Positions 1 through 9,181 are shown, numbered from the stretch's first letter. The stretch is 64,000 nt of DNA from Mycolicibacterium sp. MU0053 (GCF_963378095.1 NZ_OY726397.1:2790001-2854000), one strand, 5' to 3'. The notes: generated by a model from the letters alone, not told the origin. Numbers and translations are program-made.

Positions 1-22
1 GCGCGGTGTTGTCCTCAGCCAC
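1..22 (-). CDS. Probable response regulator, first seven codons only (cut by window start)
   Basis: A GTG at 22-20 overlaps the histidine kinase stop codon (17-15) and reads V-A-E-D-N-T-A up to the window edge. Sensor kinases of the upstream gene's type are almost always followed by a NarL/LuxR-family response regulator, and these often start with a short polar stretch like this one. The identity is inferred from position only; no receiver-domain residue is visible. Confidence 0.3.
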
Positions 23-1181
23 GCTGTTGTCCCGGTTCCGATTGACTCCTGGGTACGGTCAGTTCCCATTCGACGCCGTCGCCCACCTCCGTGGCCAATC
101 GGGCCGATCCGCCCAACGCAGTGAGCCGGCCGACGATCGACTGGGAGATCCCCATCCTGCCCTCGGCTTCGGCCCGAGCCAGGCGATCCGGCGCGATACC
201 TACGCCGTCGTCACGGATGCTGATCGTCACGGCGTCGCCGAGATCCTCGAGCAGCACATACGCCCGAGCCTGCTCCCCAGCATGCGCGCGCACGTTGTCC
301 AGCACATTGCCGACGGCCGCATCCAGCTCGCTCACCACGATCGAATCGAGCAGCACCGGCGTTCCCGGCACACTGATCACCACCCCGTCCTCGGCCCGCC
401 GGTTCAGCCACTCCCGCAGGTCGACCGCCTGCGGGTCAATGTCCTGCCCGGCGGTATCGACGCTGACCAACCTGCGCAGCGCGCGTTCCTGTTCCCCGGC
501 CAGCTGGGCGAGTTCTGTTGTCGGCCCACCGATCTCATTCCCGCGCTTGGCCACCAGCGCCAACACTTGCATGACCCCGTCGTGGACCTGACGGGCCAGG
601 CGTTCACGCTCGGCCACCGCGGCCGAGATCCGCACCGCGCGTTCCAACTCGGCGTGGGCACGGCGCGCGGTCTGGGCGGCCATCCCCACCGCCAACCCAA
701 CCGCGAGTTCGATGATGATCGTCGCGTTACGGGTGAAGTCGAAGCTCACCGACCCCTTCAGCGCGGCGTAGACGGCCATGACGCCCACCCCGGCACCCAT
801 CCCGGCCACGGGGCCGAGCAGAATCGCCGCGGAGATCGGCGCGTTGGTGGCCCACAGGGTCGTCGGCCAGGACTGGTTGGCGGCGATCCATTCCGGTGCG
901 GCCACCAGGTGCGTTGACCAGATCAGCAGGATCACGACCAGGAACTCGGCGGTCACCCAGGCCGGTCGACGCCCGAAGCCGTGCAGATAGGCCACCGCGC
1001 AGGCCAACGTCCAGCCGGACAGGACCGCGAACAGCACCCATCCCCGCATCGGGTGTTCGATGTCGTCCATGCCGGCGATCTGGAACCCCGCCGCGTACAG
1101 ATAGCTCAGCAGCCGGAACACCTGCGCCGCCCGCCACAATGGGGCCGCGGGATCGTACGCGGTTGGACGCGGGGCGCTCAC
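15..1181 (-). CDS. Sensor histidine kinase, HisKA_3/NarL-partner type
   Basis: This 388-residue membrane sensor kinase has about five or six hydrophobic segments in residues 15-170, with little extracellular loop. A HisKA_3 dimerisation helix follows, with phospho-acceptor H200 in the motif Q-V-H-D-G-V. The C-terminal ATPase domain shows an N-box (D-N-V near residue 300) and G-box (D-D-G-V-G-I). The layout resembles the MacS-type mycobacterial kinases that pair with LuxR-type regulators. GTG 1181 is chosen because it forms a 4-base GTGA overlap with the stop codon of the upstream kinase gene, which implies coupled translation. A longer upstream reading in this frame runs through the kinase gene and is not credible. 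The signal is unknown; with so little extracytoplasmic sequence it may read the membrane or a partner receptor. Confidence 0.85.
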   Translation of the reverse strand: MSAPRPTAYDPAAPLWRAAQVFRLLSYLYAAGFQIAGMDDIEHPMRGWVLFAVLSGWTLACAVAYLHGFGRRPAWVTAEFLVVILLIWSTHLVAAPEWIAANQSWPTTLWATNAPISAAILLGPVAGMGAGVGVMAVYAALKGSVSFDFTRNATIIIELAVGLAVGMAAQTARRAHAELERAVRISAAVAERERLARQVHDGVMQVLALVAKRGNEIGGPTTELAQLAGEQERALRRLVSVDTAGQDIDPQAVDLREWLNRRAEDGVVISVPGTPVLLDSIVVSELDAAVGNVLDNVRAHAGEQARAYVLLEDLGDAVTISIRDDGVGIAPDRLARAEAEGRMGISQSIVGRLTALGGSARLATEVGDGVEWELTVPRSQSEPGQQRG

Positions 1182-3001
1182 CTGGTGGCGCCGTTGATCT
1201 GCGGCTGATCGATCATCCCGAGTTCGACGCCCCACATGGTCGCGATGGTGCGGTACTCGCCGGTGCTCATCACGTGTTCGAGCGCCAGCCGCAGGGCCTC
1301 GCCCAGCTCGGAACCCTTGGGCACCGGCCAGCCGTAGAGGCCCGCGTCGAACACCTCCCCCGCGGTTTCGAGCGCACCCCCGCTGGTCTTGACCGCGAAG
1401 CCGGTCACCGGAGAGTCGGCCGACATCGCGTCGACGTCGCCGGCGATCAATGCGGCGGTGAGATCGTCCTGGCGCGTGAAGGCCACCTTCTCGATCGGGG
1501 GCCTGCCGGCAGCCAGGCATGCCTGGTTCTTGGCGGGGATCTCCTCGGTCTCCTGAATCACGCCGTAGGCCACTCCGACTCGCAGCCCGCAGGCGTCGTC
1601 CGGGTCGATTCCGGCGCCCGGGCGCTGCGCCCACAGCGTGCCCGCGGAGAAGTAGTTCACGAAGTCCACCATGCGTTCGCGGGCCTTGGTGTCGGTCACC
1701 GACGACATCCCGACGTTGAAGCTGCCGCCCACCACCGAGGACATGATGGCGTCGAACGCCGTCTCCCGGTAATCCGGTGTCAGGCCCAATGTCCGGGCCA
1801 CCGCGTCCATCAGATCGACGTCGAATCCCACCAGTTCGCCGTAGGAGTCCCGAAACTCGTTGGGCGCGTATGGAACGTTGACCCCGATGACCAGCCGGCC
1901 GGTCGCGCGGATGTCGGCGGGCACGGTCTCGGCAATCGCGGCCACCGCACCGTCGGGCAGCTCGACCGCGACCGGTGCGGTGCTTTCGGCGACGTTGGCG
2001 GCCCGGGTCCGCTCGTCGGAGACGCCCCGCAACTGCCAGGCGCCGAAGGTGCACACCGATGCCACCAACACTCCGGTGACGGCCGCGACGAGCACCCGGC
2101 GCCGGGACAGCGGGCGGGGTCGAGACGCCCGGTGCGTGGACCGCTCCGTCCGGCGCGTGGGTCGAATCTTGGGTTGGTTCACCGCGCGTCGGGCCGCGAC
2201 GGCCAGGGCCGAGACACTTGCGTAGCGGTCAGCCGGATCCTTGGCCATGCCCTTGGCGATCACCTCGTCGAACGCGGCCAGGGCGGGGTCGGCGTCCGAG
2301 GGACGGGGCGGCGGAGCGACCATGTGGCCGGCGATCTGCTGCTCCAGGCTGTCGCTGGGGTAGGGCCGGTTGCCGGTCAGACACTCATAGAGCACGCACG
2401 TCAGGGCGTAGACGTCGGAGCGCGGGTCGCTGGGACCGCCGTGGAACCGTTCCGGCGCCATGTAGGCCAGCGTGCCCAGCGTGTTGCCGGCGGTGGTGAC
2501 GCCGGGTTCGGTGGTGGTACGCGCGAGTCCGAAGTCGATCAGGTAGACGAATTCACGCTCGGAGATCAGGATGTTGGACGGTTTGACGTCGCGGTGGACC
2601 AGACCGACCTGATGCGCGGCGTCGAGCGCCGACCCCACCTGCTCGACCACCACCGTCGCCAACTCGGAACCCAGCGGAGCGGCACGTCTGCTCAGGATCG
2701 CGGCCAGGGTCAGTCCCTCGATTAACCGCATGTCGAGATAGAGCCGGCCATCGATTTCGCCGTACCCGTGGATCGGGACGACATGCGGGTCGTTGACCCC
2801 GGCCGCGGCCTGCGCCTCCCGCCGGAACCGCCGCTGAAACACGGCGTCGCGGGCGAGATGCAGGGGCAGCAGCTTCAGCGCGACTATCCGGTCGGTCTTG
2901 GAGTCGCGGGCGCGGTACACCTCCCCCATACCGCCACGGCCGAGCAGCTCCAGCAGCTCGTAGTGGCCAAAGTGCTCAGGCTCAGCAGACGTGGTATCCA
3001 C
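1178..3001 (-). CDS. Ser/Thr protein kinase fused to an extracellular amino-acid-binding domain
   Basis: This 607-residue transmembrane receptor kinase has an N-terminal PknB-like kinase (about 12-272) with glycine loop G21-R-G-G-M-G, K43, catalytic H136-R-D138, D156-F-G and A-P-E-R near 182. The activation segment contains Thr169, Thr170 and Thr174. A basic linker (275-302) leads to a single membrane helix (about 302-325). Residues 365-600 form a bacterial family 3 solute-binding domain. That domain is about 70% identical by hand count, over about 110 residues, to the free lipoprotein receptor encoded at 4740-5663, and both end in a shared G-M-I-D-x-P motif. Inferred role: sensing the imported solute outside the cell and phosphorylating cytoplasmic targets. 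It starts 45 bases after the ATPase gene and overlaps the histidine kinase gene. Similar fusions are annotated in other mycobacteria, but I know of no established function. Confidence 0.9.
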   Translation of the reverse strand: MDTTSAEPEHFGHYELLELLGRGGMGEVYRARDSKTDRIVALKLLPLHLARDAVFQRRFRREAQAAAGVNDPHVVPIHGYGEIDGRLYLDMRLIEGLTLAAILSRRAAPLGSELATVVVEQVGSALDAAHQVGLVHRDVKPSNILISEREFVYLIDFGLARTTTEPGVTTAGNTLGTLAYMAPERFHGGPSDPRSDVYALTCVLYECLTGNRPYPSDSLEQQIAGHMVAPPPRPSDADPALAAFDEVIAKGMAKDPADRYASVSALAVAARRAVNQPKIRPTRRTERSTHRASRPRPLSRRRVLVAAVTGVLVASVCTFGAWQLRGVSDERTRAANVAESTAPVAVELPDGAVAAIAETVPADIRATGRLVIGVNVPYAPNEFRDSYGELVGFDVDLMDAVARTLGLTPDYRETAFDAIMSSVVGGSFNVGMSSVTDTKARERMVDFVNYFSAGTLWAQRPGAGIDPDDACGLRVGVAYGVIQETEEIPAKNQACLAAGRPPIEKVAFTRQDDLTAALIAGDVDAMSADSPVTGFAVKTSGGALETAGEVFDAGLYGWPVPKGSELGEALRLALEHVMSTGEYRTIATMWGVELGMIDQPQINGATR

Positions 3002-3046
3002 CGTTCATCCCTGGGCGTCAACGCCCCCCGACGAAGTTGACTGAAT

Positions 3047-3814
3047 TTACATCACCTTCGACAGGAATGCCTTCGTGCGGTCGTGTTGCGGGTTGCTCAG
3101 GACCTCGCGCGGATGTCCACTTTCGACGATCACGCCCGCGTCCATGAACACCAGCCGATCGGCGACCTCCCGGGCGAAGCCCATCTCGTGCGTGACCACC
3201 ACCATCGTCATCCCCTCCGCAGCAAGCTTTTTCATCACGCTGAGCACCTCCCCGACCAGTTCCGGGTCCAGCGCCGAGGTGGGTTCGTCGAACAGCATCA
3301 GCTTCGGGCTCATCGCCAACGCCCGGGCAATGGCCACCCGCTGCTGCTGGCCGCCGGAGAGTTGCGCCGGATAGGCGTTGGCCTTGGCCGACAGGCCCAC
3401 CTGCTCGAGCAGGTCCTTGGCCCGTGCCGTCGCCTCGGCCTTCTTCACCTTCTTGACGTGGATCGGGGCTTCCATGATGTTTTGCAGGGCGGTGCGATGC
3501 GGGAACAGATTGAAGTGCTGGAACACCATCCCGACATCGCGACGCTGCTTGGCCGCCTCCCGGGGTGGCAATTCGTGCAGTTTGCCTCCGCGTTCGCGAT
3601 AGCCGACGAGTTGGCCGTCGACGTAGAGCCGGCCGGCGGTGACCTCCTCGAGGTGATTGATGCAGCGCAGGAAGGTGGACTTGCCCGAACCCGACGGGCC
3701 GACCAGGACGAGCACCTGCCCCTTGTCGACCTCCAACGTCACGCCCTTGAGCACCTGTAGGGCACCGAAGTCCTTGCAGACCAATTCGGCCTTGACCATC
3801 GGAGTTCCGGTCAT
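3047..3814 (-). CDS. Polar amino-acid ABC transporter ATP-binding protein (GlnQ type)
   Basis: This 255-residue ATPase energises solute import through the adjacent permease on the cytoplasmic face. It has Walker A G-P-S-G-S-G-K-S (39-46), Q-loop M-V-F-Q, signature L-S-G-G-Q, Walker B L-M-L-F-D-E-P and the switch His in V-V-T-H-E. The length and the T-H-E-M-G-F-A motif match the polar amino-acid uptake family. ATG 3814 overlaps the permease stop as ATGA, so the longer reading that extends into the permease gene is rejected. It is the third gene of the cluster, followed 45 bases later by the fused receptor kinase. Confidence 0.95.
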   Translation of the reverse strand: MTGTPMVKAELVCKDFGALQVLKGVTLEVDKGQVLVLVGPSGSGKSTFLRCINHLEEVTAGRLYVDGQLVGYRERGGKLHELPPREAAKQRRDVGMVFQHFNLFPHRTALQNIMEAPIHVKKVKKAEATARAKDLLEQVGLSAKANAYPAQLSGGQQQRVAIARALAMSPKLMLFDEPTSALDPELVGEVLSVMKKLAAEGMTMVVVTHEMGFAREVADRLVFMDAGVIVESGHPREVLSNPQHDRTKAFLSKVM

Positions 3815-4728
3815 GGCTGCGGCCCACCGATCTGTTCTCGGGCCAGCGCCTCGAGTTGTTTGGTGGTCAGCTTCCGCGACGCCCCGCGGGAGAAGTACCG
3901 CTCGAGGTAGAACTGGCCGACCATCAACAGGCTGGTGGCGGCCAGATACCAGGTGGCGGCGACCAGCAGCAGCGGGATCGGTTCGAAGATGCGCGCGGCG
4001 ATCTCGCGCGACGTGATGCCGTACAACTCCAGCGTGTAAGGCACGGCCGTCACCAGCGAGGTGGTCTTCAGCATGCTGATCACCTCGTTGCCGGTGGGCG
4101 GGATGATCACCCGCATCGCCTGCGGCAGGATGGTTCGGCGCATCGTCATCGCCCACGACATGCCCAGCGCGGTCGAGGCTTCGGTCTGTCCTTCCGGCAC
4201 CGAACTGATTCCGGCGCGGATGATTTCGGCCATGTACGCCGCCTCGTTCAGGGCCAGGCCGATGAGCGCCAACAGAAACGGGAACGACACGTTCTGCAGG
4301 TCCAGGTGCAGCAGCGACGGCCCGAACGGGACGCCGAGTTGGACATTCTGATAGATGGTCGGGAACAGGCCCCAGAACACCAGCTGCACGTAAACCGGCG
4401 TGCCGCGGAAGATCCACAGATACACCCAGGCCACCCAGCGGAACACCGGGTTCGGCGAGAGCCGCATGACCGCCAGCACCACACCGAGGATGACCGCGAG
4501 CACCATCGCATACACCGTCAGCTGCAGGGTGTTCCAGACACCTTGCAGCACACGCTCATTGAACAGGTATTCGCGATAGGTGGCCCAGCCGTACGCCGGG
4601 TTGGTGGCGGCGCCCCACAGGAACAGCCCGGCGACGACGAGAATGGCCGCCGCGGTCACCCATCGCCACGGGTGCCGCAGCGGCACGGCATCGATGGGCG
4701 CCGGTGACGATGCCGAGTCAACACTCAT
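3811..4728 (-). CDS. Polar amino-acid ABC transporter permease
   Basis: This 305-residue inner-membrane permease has a hydrophilic N-terminus, a first membrane helix at about 25-42 and four or five more from about 65 onward. The His/Glu/Gln/Arg-type EAA loop starts at N-E-A-A (161-164) and continues to G-x-x-x-x-G-Q near 180, the docking site for the ATPase. ATG 4728 lies 11 bases after the receptor stop codon. A single permease gene suggests a homodimeric channel. The exact substrate (Gln, Glu, Arg, Cys or similar) cannot be read from the sequence. Confidence 0.93.
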   Translation of the reverse strand: MSVDSASSPAPIDAVPLRHPWRWVTAAAILVVAGLFLWGAATNPAYGWATYREYLFNERVLQGVWNTLQLTVYAMVLAVILGVVLAVMRLSPNPVFRWVAWVYLWIFRGTPVYVQLVFWGLFPTIYQNVQLGVPFGPSLLHLDLQNVSFPFLLALIGLALNEAAYMAEIIRAGISSVPEGQTEASTALGMSWAMTMRRTILPQAMRVIIPPTGNEVISMLKTTSLVTAVPYTLELYGITSREIAARIFEPIPLLLVAATWYLAATSLLMVGQFYLERYFSRGASRKLTTKQLEALAREQIGGPQP

Positions 4729-4739
4729 CCGCGAACCGT

Positions 4740-5663
4740 TCAGTTGACCGCGCCGTTGATCACAGGCTTGTCGATCATCCCCTGTTCCACACCCCAATTG
4801 GTCGCGATCGTCTCATAGTCACCGGTCTCGATCAGATGCTCGAGGGCCTTTTGCAGCGCCGCGGCCAACGCGGAACCCTTGGCGACGGGCCAGCCGTAGG
4901 GTGCGGAATCGAACACCTCACCGATCTGTTCGAGCTTGCCGTTGCTCTGCTTGATCGCATAGAGCACCACCGGGGAGTCCGCCGACACCGCATCGGCCTG
5001 CCCGAGGACGACGGCGTTGGTCGCGGCGTCCTGACCGTCGAAGGCCATGATCTCGATCGCGGGTTTGCCCGCGTCGGTGCACGCCTTGCTCTTGGCCGGT
5101 AGTTCGGTGGTGTCCTGATGGGTGGTCGCCTGCACCGCGACCTTCTTGCCGCAGGCATCGGTGGGATCGATGCCAGCACCCGGCCGCTGCGCCCACAACG
5201 TGCCCGCGGAGAAGTACGTCACGAAGTCCACCGAGGCTTCCCGCTCCTTGGTATCGGTGAACGACGACATGCCCACGTTGTAGGTGCCGCCCTGGATGGC
5301 CGGGATGATCTTTCCGAAGTCGGATTCCCGGTACTCCGGGGTCAGTCCCAGGGTCTCGGCGATCGCGTTCATCAGGTCGACGTCGAAGCCGACGATCTTG
5401 CCGCTGGGGTCCTTGAACTCGTTGGGCGGGTAGGGAATGTTCACGCCGATGACGAGCTTGCCGGAAGCCTTGATGTCCTCGGGGACCGTCGCCGCGATCT
5501 CTTCCACCACGCTCGCGGCCACCGGCGAGGACTCCGGGGACTCGCCGGCGGAGTCAGTGCTGCTCGAGCACCCCGAGAGCGCGAGCGCGCCCGAGGCCAC
5601 CAGAATCGTTGTCCAACGCCACCATCGCGCACCGCTCCGACGTCCTTGTAGTGCTGATTTCAC
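4740..5663 (-). CDS. Lipoprotein amino-acid-binding receptor of the ABC transporter
   Basis: This 307-residue family 3 solute-binding protein has a signal peptide with hydrophobic core at about 18-30 and lipobox L-S-G-C, giving a lipidated Cys32. The mature domain contains G-x-D-V-D-L-M and a conserved central segment typical of polar amino-acid receptors. GTG 5663 is preferred to upstream starts because an AAGGTGG ribosome site lies about 7 bases upstream and it gives a normal lipoprotein signal. It is first in the cluster. It is a close paralogue of the extracellular half of the receptor kinase at 1178-3001, so both probably bind the same or a related ligand. Confidence 0.93.
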   Translation of the reverse strand: MKSALQGRRSGARWWRWTTILVASGALALSGCSSSTDSAGESPESSPVAASVVEEIAATVPEDIKASGKLVIGVNIPYPPNEFKDPSGKIVGFDVDLMNAIAETLGLTPEYRESDFGKIIPAIQGGTYNVGMSSFTDTKEREASVDFVTYFSAGTLWAQRPGAGIDPTDACGKKVAVQATTHQDTTELPAKSKACTDAGKPAIEIMAFDGQDAATNAVVLGQADAVSADSPVVLYAIKQSNGKLEQIGEVFDSAPYGWPVAKGSALAAALQKALEHLIETGDYETIATNWGVEQGMIDKPVINGAVN

Positions 5664-5885
5664 GGTTTCCACCTTCTCGTACTCGTCCACTCGGAGTGCG
5701 TCCGCGCTACCTCGTCGAGGCGACGTCAATGACCGTAAACCCCAGGCTGCACTGCCGCTCACCGAACATTAACGATCGCATCGGCCGTCCACGGTCACAT
5801 TGCACGTTCTCATGGCGTGCGGTAGCGGACCCGCGCCGCACCCTAAACGTGACCCACGGGCCCGGGAATGTGTCAGACTTCGGCA

Positions 5886-6482
5886 ATGGTGACGCCAGCC
5901 GACCAGGGTCCAGCAGCGACCACTCAATCCACCACCGTTCCAAGCCTGTTGCCGCACCTGTGGCGGACCACCCTGCTCTCGGGTCTCGCCGCGATCATTC
6001 TGGGTGTGCTGATGTTGGCCTGGCCGGGCACCACGATTTTGGTGGCCGCCATCATCTTCGGCGTCTACCTGCTGGTCAGCGGAATCACGCAGGTCGTCTT
6101 CGCCTTCACGTTGCATGTCTCGGCCGGCGGCCGGGTGCTGCTGTTCATCAGTGGCGCTGCGGCACTGGTACTGGCCGTGTTGTGTTTCCGCAGCCTGCAG
6201 GAGTCGATCCTGTTGTTGGCGATCTGGATTGGCATCGGGTTCATCTTCCGCGGGGTGGCGACGGCGGTGTCGGCGATCAGTGATCCGACCCTGCCCGGGC
6301 GCGGCTGGGAGATTTTCTTCGGTGTCGTGAGCCTGCTCGCCGGTCTGGTCATGTTGGCCACGCCGTTCGGTTCCCTGGGTGTATTGGCGCTGGTGGTCGG
6401 CATCTGGCTGATCGTGCTCGGTGTCTTCGAGGTCATCACGGCATTCGGCATCCGGAAGGCCGTCAAAACCCTGACCTTGTAG
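5886..6482 (+). CDS. HdeD-family (DUF308) membrane protein
   Basis: This 198-residue protein is mostly hydrophobic, with about six membrane helices in two or three repeated hairpins. Recurring G-x-x-x-L-x-W-P-G and L-G-V-x-x-L motifs are typical of DUF308/HdeD proteins, whose enterobacterial members are linked to acid stress. An in-frame ATG at 5868 is also possible; neither start has a strong ribosome site. In mycobacteria a related gene lies next to cydA (the Rv1624c position), as here, but no direct role in respiration is shown. Confidence 0.8.
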   Translation: MVTPADQGPAATTQSTTVPSLLPHLWRTTLLSGLAAIILGVLMLAWPGTTILVAAIIFGVYLLVSGITQVVFAFTLHVSAGGRVLLFISGAAALVLAVLCFRSLQESILLLAIWIGIGFIFRGVATAVSAISDPTLPGRGWEIFFGVVSLLAGLVMLATPFGSLGVLALVVGIWLIVLGVFEVITAFGIRKAVKTLTL

Positions 6483-6529
6483 CCGTCGGCGCTCTGCGGG
6501 GAGAATCACACCCGGCCTCGCCGAATTTT

Positions 6530-6546
6530 TACTACTCTCCGTAGTA
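6530..6546. promoter_or_regulatory. Perfect inverted repeat upstream of cydA, likely operator
   Basis: TACTAC, five bases, GTAGTA: 6-bp perfect arms in the 95-base gap before cydA, ending 31 bases before its ATG. The TAC/GTA dyad looks like a dimeric repressor site; BlaI/MecI-type operators use similar TAC...GTA arms. The regulator assignment is inference. Confidence 0.5.
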
Positions 6547-6577
6547 GCTACAGGCTTGCAGCCCGGGAGATGTACGC

Positions 6578-8074
6578 ATGGATGCTTTGGACGTATCACG
6601 GTGGCAGTTCGGGATCACCACGGTCTACCACTTCATATTTGTTCCCCTGACCATCGGTCTGGCACCGTTGATCGCGGTGATGCAGACGATCTGGCACGTC
6701 ACCGGGCGTCCCGAGTGGTACCGCCTCACGCGGTTCTTCGGGAAGTTGTTCCTCATCAACTTCGCCATCGGGGTGGCCACCGGCATCGTCCAGGAATTCC
6801 AGTTCGGGATGAACTGGAGCGAGTACTCCCGGTTCGTCGGCGACGTATTCGGCGCCCCCCTCGCGATGGAAGGGCTGGCCGCCTTCTTCTTCGAATCAAC
6901 CTTCATCGGACTGTGGATCTTCGGGTGGTCGCGACTGCCCCGCATCGTGCACTTGGCGTGTATCTGGATCGTGGCGATCGCGGTCAACATGTCGGCCTTC
7001 TTCATCATCAGCGCCAACTCGTTCATGCAGCACCCCGTTGGGGCAACCTTTAATCCGGAGACCGGACGCGCCGAGTTGCACAGCATTCTCGAGTTGTTCA
7101 CCAACAACACCGCGATCTGGGCATTCCTGCACGCGGTGGCGGGGTCGTTCCTGACCGCCGGCACGTTTGTCGCCGCCGTGTGCGCATGGTGGATGGTGCG
7201 GAGCCGAAAATCGGTGCCGGCCAATCACACCGACGTTGAAGACGACGCCAAGCGGGTGGCCTCCGATGGCGGCACGCTGTTCCGCCCAGCGGCGATCCTT
7301 GGCTCCTGGGTGACCCTCGTGGCGGCCGTCGCCCTGATCTTCACCGGCGACATCCAGGGCAAGCTGATGTTCGAGCAGCAGCCCATGAAGATGGCCTCTG
7401 CAGAATCGTTGTGCCACACCGAAACCGATCCGATGTTCTCGATCCTCACGGTCGGCACCCACAACAACTGCGACAGCATCGTCCGAGTGCTCGAGGTGCC
7501 CTGGGTGCTGCCGCTGCTGGCAGAGGGCCAGCTTTCGGGGGTGACGCTGGAGGGCATCGAGAACCTGCAGGTCGAGGCCGAAGAGGCGTTCGGTCCCGGC
7601 AACTACCGGCCGAACCTGTTCGTCACCTACTGGTCGTTCCGGGCGATGATCGGACTGCTGCTGGTGCCGGTGGTCTTCGCGCTCGCCGTCCTGTGGTTGA
7701 CGCGGCGCAAGGCCGTCCCGGACCACCACTGGTTGTCCTGGTTCGCCCTGATCACCCTCCCGACCCCGTTCCTGGCCAACAGCGCCGGTTGGATTTTCAC
7801 CGAGATGGGCCGACAACCGTGGGTCGTGGTGCCCAACCGGGACGGCGACCAGCTGATCCGGCTCACCGTGCAGGACGGCGTGTCCAACCATTCGGCGGGC
7901 ATGGTGTGGGTTTCGCTGACCACGCTGACGCTGACCTATGCGGTGCTGGCGGTCATCTGGTTCTACCTGCTGCGACGTTATGTGGTCGTCGGGCCCCAGG
8001 AACACGACTCGGAACCCGCGCCGCCCACGCCACCCGGTGACGACGACGTGGCTCCACTATCCTTCGCGTACTAA
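6578..8074 (+). CDS. cydA: Cytochrome bd oxidase subunit I
   Basis: This 498-residue quinol oxidase subunit carries the b and d haems in the inner membrane and oxidises menaquinol while reducing oxygen. It begins M-D-A-L-D-V-S-R-W-Q-F-G; His18 is the expected axial haem ligand. The family segments G-I-V-Q-E-F-Q-F-G-M-N-W and F-F-E-S-T-F are present, with about nine membrane helices. A GGGAGA ribosome site lies 8 bases before ATG 6578. It is first in a cydA-cydB-cydD-cydC run. Cytochrome bd supports respiration at low oxygen or when the bcc-aa3 branch is blocked. Confidence 0.97.
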   Translation: MDALDVSRWQFGITTVYHFIFVPLTIGLAPLIAVMQTIWHVTGRPEWYRLTRFFGKLFLINFAIGVATGIVQEFQFGMNWSEYSRFVGDVFGAPLAMEGLAAFFFESTFIGLWIFGWSRLPRIVHLACIWIVAIAVNMSAFFIISANSFMQHPVGATFNPETGRAELHSILELFTNNTAIWAFLHAVAGSFLTAGTFVAAVCAWWMVRSRKSVPANHTDVEDDAKRVASDGGTLFRPAAILGSWVTLVAAVALIFTGDIQGKLMFEQQPMKMASAESLCHTETDPMFSILTVGTHNNCDSIVRVLEVPWVLPLLAEGQLSGVTLEGIENLQVEAEEAFGPGNYRPNLFVTYWSFRAMIGLLLVPVVFALAVLWLTRRKAVPDHHWLSWFALITLPTPFLANSAGWIFTEMGRQPWVVVPNRDGDQLIRLTVQDGVSNHSAGMVWVSLTTLTLTYAVLAVIWFYLLRRYVVVGPQEHDSEPAPPTPPGDDDVAPLSFAY

Positions 8075-8087
8075 GGATTTGATCGAG

Positions 8088-9146
8088 ATGGGATTACCGG
8101 AACTCTGGTTCATTCTGGTCGCGGTGCTCTTCTTGGGATTTTTCATGCTGGAGGGCTTCGACTTCGGCGCCGGCATGCTGATGGCACCGCTGGGGCGGAT
8201 GGCGGGCCGGGCCGGTGGCCCGGAAGCCGCCGACAACCATCGCCGGGCGGTCCTCAACACCATCGGACCGGTCTGGGACGGCAACGAGGTATGGCTGATC
8301 ACCGCCGGCGGCGCCATGTTCGCCGCCTTCCCGGGCTGGTACGCGACAGTGTTCTCCGGGCTCTTTCTGCCGCTGCTGGCGATCCTGTTCGGGATGATTC
8401 TGCGCGTCGTCGCCATCGAATGGCGCGGCAAGATCGATGACCCGAAATGGCGGCACCGGGCCGACCTCGGGATCGCGATCGGATCCTGGTTGCCCGCGAT
8501 CCTGTGGGGTGCGGCGTTCGCGATCCTGCTCCGCGGGTTGCCCGTGGGCGCCGATCAGCAGGTGAGCAACCTGGCGTTCACCGACGTGATCAACCCGTAC
8601 ACGTTGCTCGGCGGGCTCACCACCTGCGGCATCTTCTTGCTGCACGGCGTGGCGTTCCTGGCTCTCAAGACTGCCGGCGAGGTCCGCGACAACACGCTGA
8701 AGGTCGGCCGCTGGTTGGCGCTGCCAGTGCTGGCACTGGCCGGGACGTTCGGGCTGTGGACCCAGATTGACCATGGCAAGACCGGCTCCTGGGTGGCCTT
8801 CGGGATTGCGGTACTGGCGTTGCTCGGCGCCGTCATGCTGCTGCGCGCCGGGACCCGGGACGGCTGGGCATTCGTGCTGACCACCGTCACCGTCCTCGCC
8901 GTGGTCACGATGCTCTTCGTGAACCTCTACCCCAATGTGCTGCCGTCCACGCTGAACCCGGACTGGAACCTCACCATCTACAACACCGCCTCCAACCCGT
9001 ACACGCTCAAGGTGATGACCTGGGCCGCCGCCATTTTCACCCCGCTGGTGATCGGCTACCAGTCCTGGACGTACTGGGTGTTTCGGCAACGCATCTCGGC
9101 CGACCGTATCCCGGCCTCCATCGGCCTGGCGGGGCGTCGACGCTGA
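8088..9146 (+). CDS. cydB: Cytochrome bd oxidase subunit II
   Basis: This 352-residue membrane partner of CydA starts M-G-L-P-E-L-W-F, with the characteristic F-M-L-E-G-F-D-F-G segment in the first helix (Glu22, Asp25) and P-V-W-D-G-N-E-V-W near residue 65. About eight membrane helices are seen, the usual size and topology. ATG 8088 lies 13 bases after the cydA stop; the longer reading from 7938 runs inside cydA and is a shadow. It forms the heterodimeric oxidase with CydA. Confidence 0.97.
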   Translation: MGLPELWFILVAVLFLGFFMLEGFDFGAGMLMAPLGRMAGRAGGPEAADNHRRAVLNTIGPVWDGNEVWLITAGGAMFAAFPGWYATVFSGLFLPLLAILFGMILRVVAIEWRGKIDDPKWRHRADLGIAIGSWLPAILWGAAFAILLRGLPVGADQQVSNLAFTDVINPYTLLGGLTTCGIFLLHGVAFLALKTAGEVRDNTLKVGRWLALPVLALAGTFGLWTQIDHGKTGSWVAFGIAVLALLGAVMLLRAGTRDGWAFVLTTVTVLAVVTMLFVNLYPNVLPSTLNPDWNLTIYNTASNPYTLKVMTWAAAIFTPLVIGYQSWTYWVFRQRISADRIPASIGLAGRRR

Positions 9147-9181
9147 GTCCCGGGAGAACCACCCAGTCCGGCCGGGCGCAG

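Noticed and set aside
896..2725. 609-codon open frame on the plus strand
   Set aside because: Exact antisense of the receptor kinase; Arg/Pro/His-rich composition typical of shadow frames in high-GC DNA.
5707..5943. 78-codon minus-strand frame between the receptor and HdeD genes
   Set aside because: No recognisable domain, overlaps the HdeD start and the promoter region, no ribosome site.
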